64,000 nt of DNA from contig NC_054554.1 of NCBI RefSeq assembly GCF_017654505.1, forward strand, positions 30,329,254-30,393,253, written 5' to 3'. The DNA comes from Polyodon spathula. Lineage: Eukaryota; Chordata; Actinopteri; Acipenseriformes; Polyodontidae. How positions within the stretch are numbered: the stretch's first letter is position 1; the number at the start of each line of letters is the position of its first letter. Below, piece after piece: positions 22,472-33,900 of this stretch. The notes beneath the pieces were generated by a model. It was not told the DNA's origin, ran no database searches, and saw nothing but the letters and a program-made list of their open reading frames with translations. Made by a program: the position numbers and the translations under genes.

Positions 22472-23240
22472 CTGCGTCAGTCGCTCCTCAGAGCGCTGTG
22501 GATGGTTAGGACAATGAGAGCCTGCGTCAGTCCCTTCGAGAGAGCGCTGTGGATGGTGTAGGGCGATGAAAACCTGCGTCAATCCCTCTGAGAGAGCACT
22601 GTGGATGGTGTAGGGCAATGAGAGCCTGCGTCAATCCCTCTGAGATAGCGCTGTGGATGGTGTATGGCAATGAGAGCCTGCGTCAGTCCCTCTGAGAGAG
22701 CGCTGTGGATGGTGTAGGGCAATGAGAGCCTGCGTCAATCCCTCTGTGAGAGCGCTGTGGATGGTGTAGGGCAATGAGAGCCTGGGTCAGTCCCTCTGAG
22801 AGAACGCTGTGGATGGTGTAGGGCAATGAGAGCCTGCGTCAGTCCCTCTGAGAGAACGCTGTGGATGGTGTAGGGCAATGAGAGCCTGCGTCAATCCCTC
22901 TGAGAGAGCGCTGTGGATGGTGTAGGGCAATGAGAGTCTGCGTCAGTCCCTCTGAGAGAACGCTGTGGATGGTGTAGGGCAATGAGAGCCTGCGTCAATC
23001 CCTCTGAGAGAGCGCTGTAGATGGTGAGGGCAATGAGAACCTGCGTCAATCCCTCTGAGAGAGCGCTGTGGATGGTGTAGGGCGATGAGAACCTGCGTCA
23101 ATCCCTCTGAGAGAGCGCTGTGGATGGTGTAGGGCGATGAGAACCTGCGTCAATCCCTCTGAGAGAGCGCTGTAGATGGTGAGGGCAATGAGAACCTGCG
23201 TCAATCCCTCTGAGAGAGCGATGTGGATGGTGTAGGGCAC
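22472..23240. repeat. 52-bp minisatellite, about 15 copies
   Basis: The unit is GCCTGCGTCAATCCCTCTGA followed by GAGAGCGCTGTGGATGGTGT and AGGGCAATGAGA, with a few single-base variants per copy. The first copy is the most divergent. Confidence 0.93.
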
Positions 23241-23396
23241 AGGAGTAAGGGACGTACAAGATGGAAAGCACACTAGGGTTGTTCAATACATTGTTCCTCC
23301 CTTGTGTTAGTAAATGTACAGACTCGGTGCGACTGTGCTGTGATTGTTTCAAAGCATATTTACCAGGGGCCTGATTGTTCAAACTCCTGACTCCTA

Positions 23397-24001
23397 GGGC
23401 CGGTTTTTCAAAATGGAATCTGGATCAAAGTGATCCGGATTTTGTAATCCTGTATTGAGAATACTTTTATGTGGATCATTTTGATCCGGTTTTTCAGAAA
23501 ATGTCACTGCTGGATTACAGTTATCCAGACAACAAATAATCACTATTACGAAATCCTTTTTTTTTTAAATTAGGCTAGTTCTAAATATTTTTTAAGAGGC
23601 CTTATTTATAATATAACCTAATAAGCGTTTTCCTTTTTGCTACAAAACTTAAATATGTAAATATTATATTTTAAAACCCTATTTGAACATACAGCGTGTG
23701 TTTGGTATGAAAATTCAAATATCAATGTTCTGTGATCATTGAAAAGCTAAATTCAACTCTGCAGTAAGATCACAATTATCGTTCTATTTTGGATCAAAGT
23801 AATCCTGATCTGCTCTTTTAAATTCTGAAAAACCCAATTGCAACATTTAGCCGTGATTTAAAAGTGTGATCGGATTACCAAAACGAAATACGGATCACAC
23901 TAATCCCGATCACATTTCGACGATTTGAAAAGCCCAATTGCACAATATGATCCAGATCAAATGCAGAAATCCGATTTACCAAAGATTTCAAAAACCGGCC
24001 C
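23397..24001. mobile_element. 605-bp MITE, PIF/Harbinger-like (tentative)
   Basis: The left end GGGCCGGTTTTTCAAA is matched in inverted orientation at the right end (TTTCAAAAACCGGCCC), giving terminal inverted repeats of about 16 bp with few mismatches. Flanking triplets CTA (23394-23396) and CTG (24002-24004) could be a 3-bp target duplication with one change. The interior has no coding capacity and many copies of GGATCA, GATCC and their inverses. The superfamily is a guess from the GGGCCGG ends and the short duplication. Confidence 0.6.
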
Positions 24002-27000
24002 CTGGTCATTTCAATAATATACCTAAACAAGGGAGCTCCTGACACCCAGGACTGGGTCCAGTTTTAAGCCCTGTCAGAGGCTAACACTTTGCACAGGGAT
24101 GAAACTTTTCTGTGCTGCATTGAGGAGGCTCACAGCAAAAGAATCTTGTTCTGCAGCATTGAGGGGGAAAAAAGTATAAAGAAAGTAAAACCTGCTGCCT
24201 TATATAACGAAAGGCATTAAACTTGAATAAGTCGTGATGGCTGTGTGACAGTTGTGAGTTTTACAGCTTGGAGAATCGACTGGCGCGGGGAGAGACATGT
24301 CCCATGGGATAGGGGGGCGCGGTGGGGGACAGGAGCTGGCAAGCTCTGCACGCCCCCGGGATCTGCGGCAGCAGCTGTTGGCACTTTGTCGTTCCGTCTC
24401 AGAGAGGGCACTCTGGGCATTCCTCACGAGCTGGCTAAATAATTCATTTGTTTATGGCTTGCACGGAGCTCCTGGGGGTGGTGGGAGTTTTTAATTTGCC
24501 CCCAGCCGAATTGACGCAGCAGCACCTTGTGTAAATCACAATGGCAGTGTGACCTACATTTTCCCTTGGCAGTTTCAGCGACAAAACCCAACGGCTAAAA
24601 ATAAATAAATAAATAAAAAAAGATGGAGTTTTTTTGCATTGTGGATGGGTCTCATTATGAAGGGCTGTGCTGCAGAAGTAATAATGTACATTCTGCTGAA
24701 GGCTTCATTGAAGAATAATAAATATCTGTGCTGCAGCGAGCGCTGATCAAACAGGGAGGAGAGCAGAGCAGAGTGGGGCTGTGTGGCTGAGACTCACACT
24801 GCTTCAGTGAAGGGGCTGGGAATGGAGGGATTCTCTAGATGCAGTGCGCGGTGGCCACACTTTGTGCTCAGTGAAAGCATCTCTGAAGGTTGCGCACGTT
24901 CCAGCAGCCCTGTCCTTGAGTGTTAATCCGCCAGTGCCTTCTGTGCTGAACAGCGTGTCTCTTTCAGAGTCAGTATTGAACTGTGTGCTGTTTGCTTGTT
25001 CTGTAGCTTCAGCACAGAGTGCTTTACATGGAGGTCTAACAGGAAAGTATCTTAAAGTCCTGCCAGCCTTCTGGTTTCAGTTTCTGCGCAGTATGGAGCC
25101 CTCTGCTCATTATTTTCACAATTCGAGCTGGTGATGGTAGAACACGCTGCCTCCCTATCGGTGCTTTCCTCTACCCATTCATTAGAGCACTATTGTGTGA
25201 GTGTGAGCAGCATGTGCCAGGAAGTACCAGAACAGCAATAATTTATTTTCTGTTATTGAGGCATTAAGCATCTTAAAGTATTTTAAAAAGCTGTGCTGTG
25301 TAAAACGAGGGTGGGTTTAACACCCAGCTGTCCTGGTTCTGGGCTTCTGCCTACTATGCAGTGCTAATGGCTCCCCCCCCCTCCTCCCTCCCCACGGTTC
25401 GGGTGTGTGTGCCAGTGTGTGTGTGTCTGTGCATGCTTGGGGGTGTGTGTCTGTGTGGGTGTGTGTATGTACAGGGCTTGCATTGGAGACAGGAAGGCTG
25501 GATGGTGCAAAATGCACCTGCTCTATCTGCATGGTTGCACAATTAGGTTTTTACGAATGAAGCAGGAAACGTGATTCCTGGACTGAAATCAAGAAGAGGT
25601 TTATTTTTAAACTGATCAATAGGTCTAATTTTAAATCTTAGCTTCTGAAATGTGACCTGCTCTCAGAATTGCAGAAATGTGCCTGCTGCAGGTTCCTGGG
25701 GGTCACTGGGAGGAGGAGGAAGGGCATCAGAATTACACAGCGACGGCTCTTGGCACCAAACGCTGTGGAACTTACTGTAAAACCAGAGGTCGTGGAAGAA
25801 GAGAACGCTGCCCTGCTTAAAATAGGCTTGAACCGAACTACTGGACTACACATTGTCCCGTTGCTTTGGCTCTGTTACACTTTCACAATATGACTTTATA
25901 ATGCAACAATATGTAACAATAACTGCTTCCCCCCTCACCCTGTTCCAGGCTCCGGCTGGGCAGTGCCCCTGCCTGGGCTTTGATGTTGCTGTTGCCTCAG
26001 GCTCCACAGTGCTTGAAGAGAGGAGAGAAACTGGACCCTGAGCCTGGTTGTACTTTCTCCTGGTGTGCTGCATTAACCTTGTCGTGAGTGTTTGTGTGAG
26101 ACAGCGATGGGTTAACCCTAAACCCTAACCCTAACCCTAACCCTAACCCTAACCCATGTGTCCCCTCCTCCTGTCCCCACTCTGTCGCACACTGCGCTGT
26201 TAGCGGGAAGCAGCAGTCAGGGATGGAGTTGAGACAGCCTGTGTGGTGAAGACACGAGCACTCGACTTATAAATTGGAATATGGTATTGGGAGTGTGTGT
26301 CTCTGTAGTATTGGGAATATGTATCTCTTGTTATCTAGATAGAGAAAATTGTAAGGTAGTGCAGGCAGGCAATAAAAGAATGTGCAGTGCTTTGGAATAA
26401 TTATATCCACTGCAGGGATCTCAGACAGCCAGGTGGAGGGCACTGAGAGTGCAGATAAAGGGCATTTAAACACATGCAAGCACACTGACTGCACGTTTGT
26501 GCAAATTGAACTGACAAATCTCAGTTTGCATCGGTCCAAGATATTCTTTGGGGGCAACTAGTGTCATAAGCAACATAAAAGCACAAAAAAAAATCATAGT
26601 TGGTCATGTGTTCTGACTACATTACTTTTTTTCTTTTAAATCAATGCTGGAACTGATCCTACAGTTCCACTTCCCTCTGATTTAATTGGGGGGGGGTTAA
26701 GTGGGTTGGCAAAGGACCAGGCGCTCTTCATACCTGCCAAGCTCCTTTAGTGTTGGGATGTATCCTCAGGGATGCTTGGTCGCTTTTATTTCTATAATTG
26801 AGGGCTGCATACAAAACAAATACCAGTGTAGCTGGGTAAATGAAAAGAGATCTGTTGCGTGGTTAGAGCTAAGAATTGCAACCTCTTTCCACACAAAGTA
26901 ATCCCCCCCCCTCGCTCCTGGCCTCTTGACCTTCCTCTCCAATTGTCCCCATTCATCCCCCCTCCATCCTCCTCTCGCCTTTGACGACCAGCTGTTTCAG

Positions 27001-27663
27001 TGCGGAGCCGCCCAGGTTCTTCTGCTGTTCGTCCTGTGGGGGATTACACTGCAGCAAACAGCTCAGAGACACGACAGTGTGATTGGAAACCTGCAGCAGG
27101 CTCAGCCAGGGTGAGGGAAGCTAGAAGGAAAACAAGAGGGTTTGATTCCAGGCTGGCTTGGCTGCACTGGCCCCTCACCTCCAGAGGTGTGGGTTCCAGT
27201 TCCTGTAATTTAGTAACCTCCATCAGAAAATGCACTGAAGGAACAGATTGTGCACACACATACTAATTACAATATCTGTGCAATTTCTATAAATTCAACA
27301 ACTCATTCTGATTTCACACGAATGCAACCCAAAAGGTTTGCAGGAGGCTGGGGCTGTATGGTAAGGGTGGAGGAAATTGACTTGAATCAGCAAGTCTGAG
27401 CTGAGGATGGCCCCTGCTGCTCACTGTATAAATTGAGAAGGCTGAACTGTCAATTGCTGCCTGTCCAGCACACAGATCACACCGATCCAACAGGAATCTT
27501 AATGACTGTCTTAACGGAAATCTGCCATCCTGTTTCAGAGCAATCCTAGATTCTATTACAAAGTCTTCCATCCCTAGGCGTCTGCGAGCCAGTTAATTTT
27601 ATGTTATTGCAGATATAATTTAGGCCTTGGTTTTTAATGATTAAACCGGCCAAATTTAAAACT
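24002..27663. other. Intergenic or RPTOR 5' intronic region
   Basis: No exon recognised. It includes a short interstitial telomeric repeat (26112-26155) and (GT)-rich sequence at about 25398-25470. Confidence 0.4.
26112..26155 (+). repeat. Interstitial telomeric repeat (CCCTAA)n
   Basis: About seven units of the vertebrate telomere repeat in C-strand orientation. One unit carries an extra A (AAACCC) and the rest are perfect. Confidence 0.93.
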
Positions 27664-28870
27664 AATAAGAACATAAGAAAGTTTACAAACGAGAGGAGGC
27701 CATTCGGCCCATCTTGCTCGTTTGGTTGTTAGTAGCTTATTGATCCCAAAATCTCATCAAGCAGCTTCTTGAAGGATCCCAGGGTGTCAGCTTTAACAAC
27801 ATTACTGGGGAGTTGATTCCAGACCCTCACAATTCTCTGTGTAAAAAAGTGCCTCCTATTTTCTGTTCTGAATGCCCCTTTGTCTAATCTCCATTTGTGA
27901 CCCCTGGTCCTTGTTTCTTTTTTCAGGCTGAAAAAGTCCCTTGGGTCGACATTGTCAATACCTTTTAGAATTTTGAATGCTTGAATTAGGTCACCGCGTC
28001 ATCCTCTTTGTTCAAGACTGAACAGATTCAATTCTTTTAGCCTGTCTGCATATGACATGCCTTTTAAGCCTGGAATAATTCTGGTCGCTCTTCTTTGCAC
28101 TGTTTCTAGAGCAGCAATATCTTTTTTATAGCGAGGTGACCAGAACTGCACACAATATTCAAGATGAGGTCTTACTAGTGCATTGTACAGTTTTAACATT
28201 ACTTCCCTTGATTTAAATTCAACACTTTTCACAATGTATCCGAGCATCTTGTTAGCCTTTTTTATAGCTTCCCCACATTGTCTAGATGAAGACATTTCTG
28301 AGTCAACAAAAACTCCTAGGTCTTTTTCATAGATTCCTTCTCCAATTTCAGTATCTCCCATATGATATTTATAATGTACATTTTTATTTCCTGTGTGCAG
28401 TATCTTACACTTTTCTCTATTAAATGTCATTTGCCATGTGTCTGCCCAGTTCTGAATCTTGTCTAGATCATTTTGAATGACCTTTGCTGCTGCAACAGTG
28501 TTTGCCACTCCTCCTACTTTTGTGTTGTCTGCAAATTTAACAAGTTTGCTTACTATACCAGAATCTAAATCATTAATGTAGATTAGGAATAGCAGAGGAC
28601 CTAATACTGATCCCTGTGGTACACCACTGGTTACCACATTCCAATCTGAGGTTTTTCCTCTAATAAGTACTTTCTGTTTTCTACATGTTAACCACTCCCT
28701 AATCTATGTACATGTGTTTCCTTGAATCCCAACTGCGTTCAGTTTGAGAATTAATCTTTTGTGCGGGACTTTGTCAAAAGCTTTCTGGAAATCTAAATAA
28801 ACCATGTCATATGCTTTGCAATTATCCATTATCGATGTTGCATCCTCAAAAAAATCAAGCAAGTTAGTTA
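27664..28870 (-). mobile_element. CR1-like non-LTR retrotransposon, 5'-truncated copy 2
   Basis: Same family as the copy at 3684-4898, in opposite orientation and highly similar along its whole length, including the TTCTTATG tail. The reverse transcriptase frame is broken. The catalytic FADD box reads FADN and a stop follows FSLEQRG. An in-frame stop also interrupts the segment upstream of GVPQGSVLGP. It is a dead copy, truncated at the same 5' position as copy 1. Confidence 0.88.
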
Positions 28871-30765
28871 GACAGAGAGAGAGAGAGAGAAATCATTTAT
28901 TTAAAAAAAAAAAACCTTGTGTTTTCTGTTTGCTTTCCTGATACTGAATACATATTTATACAAGGGGGGGGAGTTACAACTGAGGTGCAGTACTGGTGAA
29001 AACAGCGTTGGTGACTGTGGTGCAGTTGCAAACAGCTTTCGCAGAAACAGCTGCACAGACCGCACAGAAAGACGAGGCTTGTGTACGCTCTCGTCTTGCA
29101 TCCTCTTCTGGGCACAGAGAAACAGTTGCACCTATCGGTGTCACAGCATATCTGGCACATAGTCCTGTCACTTAGTCAGAAACATTTTCATCTCGCAGTC
29201 TAGCTGCAAAGCCAACGCTGTGAATTCAGAAGCCACGATGCGTAACTGATGTAAAAGAAAAAGAACTACTCCAAACCAATTTATGACCAGGGACATGTTA
29301 ATAAAAAATATCAGAAATGATGGTGATTGTGTTGAAAAAAGATATTGCAGTAGTATTTACAGTAAAGCTGAAAGAGAGGGAAAATAATGCGCTGTGTTTG
29401 AAACCCTCCAACCTGTCCGACTCCTCTTGCGCTCGGTGCGCTGGAGGCGTGTTGGAAGGTCAGGCTGTGGGACTCGTGCAAGTTTATTTGCTTATGCAGT
29501 AGTTTACACTCAGCCCTGTACAGGGTTGCTAAATATTAATGGGCGCACACACATACAGATTAGTACAGAGAGAACAAACACTAACCCTTTCCAGGGAAAT
29601 GAAACAAAGCCCTGATTTCAGTGCTGTGTTAACGACTGGGAGCAGCGGGCAGGAGATGTCTTCGAGGGCTGGTTTGTAAGGCTGTGGCAATGAGCAGCTG
29701 CTGGTTGACTTGTGGTTGAACATCAGTAGGAAGTCAAACACTTCTAATGGGAAAAAACTAAACACAGTATGCAATAGTACTGTATTGATTTCAACGTCGG
29801 CGCTTGGCTTTATTCATGTTTTTTGCATCATTGTTATTTCTCAATTCACTAATTCACAAATGCTGTTAATGCACTGATAGACCATGGAGACAGTAAACCA
29901 TGTGCTATACTGCACTGTAAAAGGGGCCCTTCGTTAGTTTACTGCTGCAAGACAGAGAGCGGAATATAGAGGCACAGTAGCGCGGTGGGAAAGTTCAAAA
30001 TCACATGCTTGACACAACGGTGTCAGTGAAGAGGGCTGAGCTATCCAGCATCTGGAAACGAGCTGCACAGAACACTTGCTTCCATATAAATTGCAGGTCC
30101 TTGTCTTCCTGACCTCATGTAAAGAGAAAAAAGGATTCTAAAGGTTGCATTTGAACTGTGACGCTATTTAACGGGAAGTGCCTTCGCACACGGTTCTAAC
30201 AAAGTTTGAAACAATTGTCTAGCTTTGTTTATTCTTTGTTTTTTTTAAAGGATGCTGTTTCACTGTGCCTCCACTTAAATGTAAATTAAAGGTACGTACA
30301 TGCATTGCAGAGCACACAGAGTTATTTTCAATTAAAATGAAATGAGAAGTGAAACATCACATCCTGACTCCTCCTGGGAGAGAGCGTCTCCTTGCTCAAC
30401 TCCCACAGTCCTAGATTTTAATAAAAGACAATTATTTAAATACACACAGAGGTTTTGGCTGTAATGTTTTCATTATTCACCAGTGAGGGATTGCTGCAGC
30501 AGCCCCAGTGACAGCAGCACAACCAATTCCTGGGGGGGGGGGCGTTGACGACTTGGTATGGACATTCCTTAGCACAATTCCGGGAGCATCAGAATCTAGG
30601 TTACAGTGACTAGATGATTCTGGCCTCTGGCTAATCAAACACTGTATCTTCAGAACAGCTTTCCCAGGCCTGAAGAAACTTCCTTCATGTTGCCGCTGCT
30701 CTATCTTGTTGCAGTCCAGCTCCGTGACTGTGTCTCTCTCTGTGTCTCTCTCTCTCTCCTTGCAG
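28871..30765. other. Region upstream of the first visible RPTOR exon
   Basis: No exon recognised. A (GA)n run (about 28872-28890) borders the LINE, and a G homopolymer lies at about 30533-30541. Probably RPTOR intronic. Confidence 0.4.
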
Positions 30766-30924
30766 GCCAGATACAAGCAGAGCCTGGACCCCACGGTGGA
30801 CGAGGTGAAGAAACTGTGCACCTCACTGCGCCGCAACGCCAAGGAAGAGAGGGTGCTGTTCCACTACAACGGGCACGGCGTGCCCCGGCCCACCGTCAAC
30901 GGGGAGATCTGGGTCTTCAACAAG
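30766..30924 (+). CDS. RPTOR: RPTOR visible exon 1 (RNC domain)
   Basis: 53 codons, phase 0, [16 protein letters not shown] to GEIWVFNK; human 117-169. It carries [10 protein letters not shown], whose second His (153 by my count) matches the caspase His position in the RNC fold. The acceptor is (CT)n TTGCAG and the donor GTACAG. The 3' end of this exon founds a tandem array in the intron. Confidence 0.97.
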
Positions 30925-33900
30925 GTACAGGGGGTAACACAAGGGATCGGGGTCTTCAGCAAGGTTCAGGGGGGTAACACAAGGGATCTGGGTCCTCAGC
31001 GAGGTACAGGGGGGTAACACAAGGGATCTGGGTCCTCAGTGAGGTACAGGGGGGTAACACAAGGGATCTGGGTCCTCAGTGAGGTACAGGGGGTAACACA
31101 AGGGATCACAAGCTTAGTTTTTAATTTTCCTCCCAGTGTGCAATATATCTGCATTCACAGCGGCTAAATCCTTAAAGGTGGCTGCTGCTGCTGCCGCTGC
31201 TAATGGTTGATGTTTAACCCATGTAGACAGTTAAAAAGGATCCTAATGAATAAGTAATCTGAGCCCTGACTCCCTTGAGTGAGTCAGTCAGTGAGTACCC
31301 CTAATACTGGCTGTGTGTCACAGGGAAGCAGAGAGACAAGCCCCCCATCACTAGTACTGAGAGCCACTGCTCAGACTAGCAGTGTGCAAGTCCAGAGATG
31401 GACACACCTGATTGCTGCTAATGTAGCCAAGAGTTACCAATTTCTTCAAAGAGGAATGGAGCCAAGTAAATATTTAATTCTCGCAAAAAATCTCCCTGAA
31501 CCTCTGACACGGTGTGCTGCTCTGTATTAACAGAGTGTCCCCTTTGTCCTGAATAAAGACATGCTTTGGGTACATTGCGTTTGAGACGTTCAGTCAGTAT
31601 GTGTGAATCGTACCTGTCCTGTAATGGACAAAACCTTCGGGGTTATTGGAAAGAAAAAAGAAACTCAAGAAACCTCAGTGTTGCTTCAGTGTCTCCCTCA
31701 TTGTGATTGTAACAGGGTAACATTTAAGACTCCCGTTGCATGCGGTTTAAATGATTTTGTGTTTAAACCGGACAGGTTTAGGAATGACTGAGTGAGTGAG
31801 GAGTGTAAAACCTGTAACCTTGGCTTCTCAAGCCAGTAACGGCTTGAGAAGTAAAGCTCCCTTGGCTCAGGTTGTGATGTCACTAACAGAGCTGTCTTGC
31901 GATGCAGTGGTTTGGGGTCAGTGTCTGGTGTGAGTGCGCCTTGTGTTTTCTTGTCTTGCAGAACTACACTCAGTACATCCCCCTCTCTGTCTACGACCTG
32001 CAGACCTGGATGGGGACCCCCTCCATCTTTGTGTACGACTGCTCCAACGCCGGCATCATCGTCAAGTCTTTCAAGCAGTTTGCCCTGCAGCGGGAGCAGG
32101 AGCTGGAGGTAGGGAGCGCTGTGTGTGTGTGTGTGTGTGTGTGTGCATGCATTGTATTTACAAGTGTAAAGTATTGCAGTGTACTGTATGTGAATGTGTA
32201 AGCTGTGAGTGAGGATTTGCATTTTAATGCATGGCGTTACTGTGTGTGAATAAGCAGGTATTTATAATACAGTCAGTAAATTGTCTGTCAGTTGTTTCAT
32301 CCTGTGGCTCCAGATAATATGTGGGCTGCTGCAGCACCAGTGTGCAACGAGTAAATCATCCCTTTCAGCTTGGTAAAGGTGTTTTGTTTTTTGTTTTTTT
32401 CTCTTTTAAACACATCATTTCTACATCTAAGCTGTAAATTATTCGCAGGAAAGTTTTTAAGATGTGGTTGATTATCTGGAAACAGCAAAAACTAAACGGA
32501 GGCCGATTCTAAACTAGTGAGATTCCAGCACTGTGAGCTTCCTACTTATATTGCGCTGTAGTGCTGTATGTTTGCCCATAACCCAGGACCATTGTGACCC
32601 AGTCTGGCAGAATAATGGCAGCTCTGCTTGAGGGAGGACTAGGACTGAATGGCAGGCAGCCAGAGATAGTTCAGGTCAGGCGTGAGGTGTGCTGACTTGC
32701 AAAGCCGTGAAGCTTGTAGAATAAATTAGATAAACTTGGCAGAGCGCTCAAAGTCATTCTCTTGGAATGAAGCGTGAGTTATTTTTAAGGCCAGTACAGT
32801 AAGCTTTGATGGTTAAAATGAAGAGAGGGAACACTGTTAATGTTATATGATTGAACCAGAGGACCAGGGAACCTGTCTCTCCAGCAGCCAGAGGAGGGCA
32901 GATTGAAATGGGGTTATAATTTTGTCATTGCAAATGTGATTTAGAGGAACTCAGTGACAGACATCAGGGAAAACGCACAGAATCAGATTGTTTCTTTTGT
33001 TTCCTTGGATTTGTTTATTTTGCACTGAAGGCTGCTGCCTGCTCTGAATAGGCTGTTGTTGTTTTCAGGAACCTGCACAGGTTTACATGTCTTTACTGGC
33101 AGGCGTTTAACCCCACTGTACAGCAGTCAGGCCAGGTGACAAGACCCACATGAGCCATGCCTCTCAGTGAGTGAGTGAGAGAGAGAGTGGTATGCTTGCC
33201 ACACCTGTCTGCCAACAGAGTTCACTGGTTTGCTTCTCAGTACAATTTAGTTAAATCACAGGGCTGTTTCATGTAGTCTTTTTTCGCTTTGCAGTGTAGT
33301 GAGTGAGCTGTCACAAGACACATCCTGCCTTTTCAGATGGAGACTGGTACAAAGTGATTCCTTGCAGACGAGTCTGCTGATCTGAGGCCGTCCGTTCAGA
33401 AGGAGCAGGGAAGCATTCTGACCTGCCTAGCTTGTGATTGATTGCTTTTCTCAGAGCCTGTCATTGTAAATATAATCTGCGCTGCCTGGCAGGTAAACTT
33501 GTGTGTTTCAGAGGATGACCAGGAGGATTCTGGGAAAGCAGCTTTAGTGTACAGGGCACGCTGCCTGGCACTCTCGATTGGGGTCTTATGTTGTGGAATA
33601 GAGCCCAGCCCCCACCCCCCGGTCCTCCTCGGCTGTGTAGGATTGGAACTCTGTACCCTGACACTCTCTCTCTCTCTCTCTCTCTCTAGGTAGCTGCCAT
33701 CAACCCAAACCACCCCCTTGCTCAGGTGCCACTGCCACCCTCCATGAAGAACTGCATCCAGCTGGCAGCGTGTGACGCCAGCGAGCTCCTCCCCATGAAC
33801 TCCGACCTGCCGGCCGACCTCTTCACATCCTGCCTGACCACGCCCATCAAGATCGCACTGCGCTGGTGAGGAGCCACGCCCACGTTTGTGACATCACCCT

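Noticed and set aside
26112..26155. True chromosome end
   Set aside because: Only about seven units, with unrelated sequence on both sides and a gene continuing to the right.
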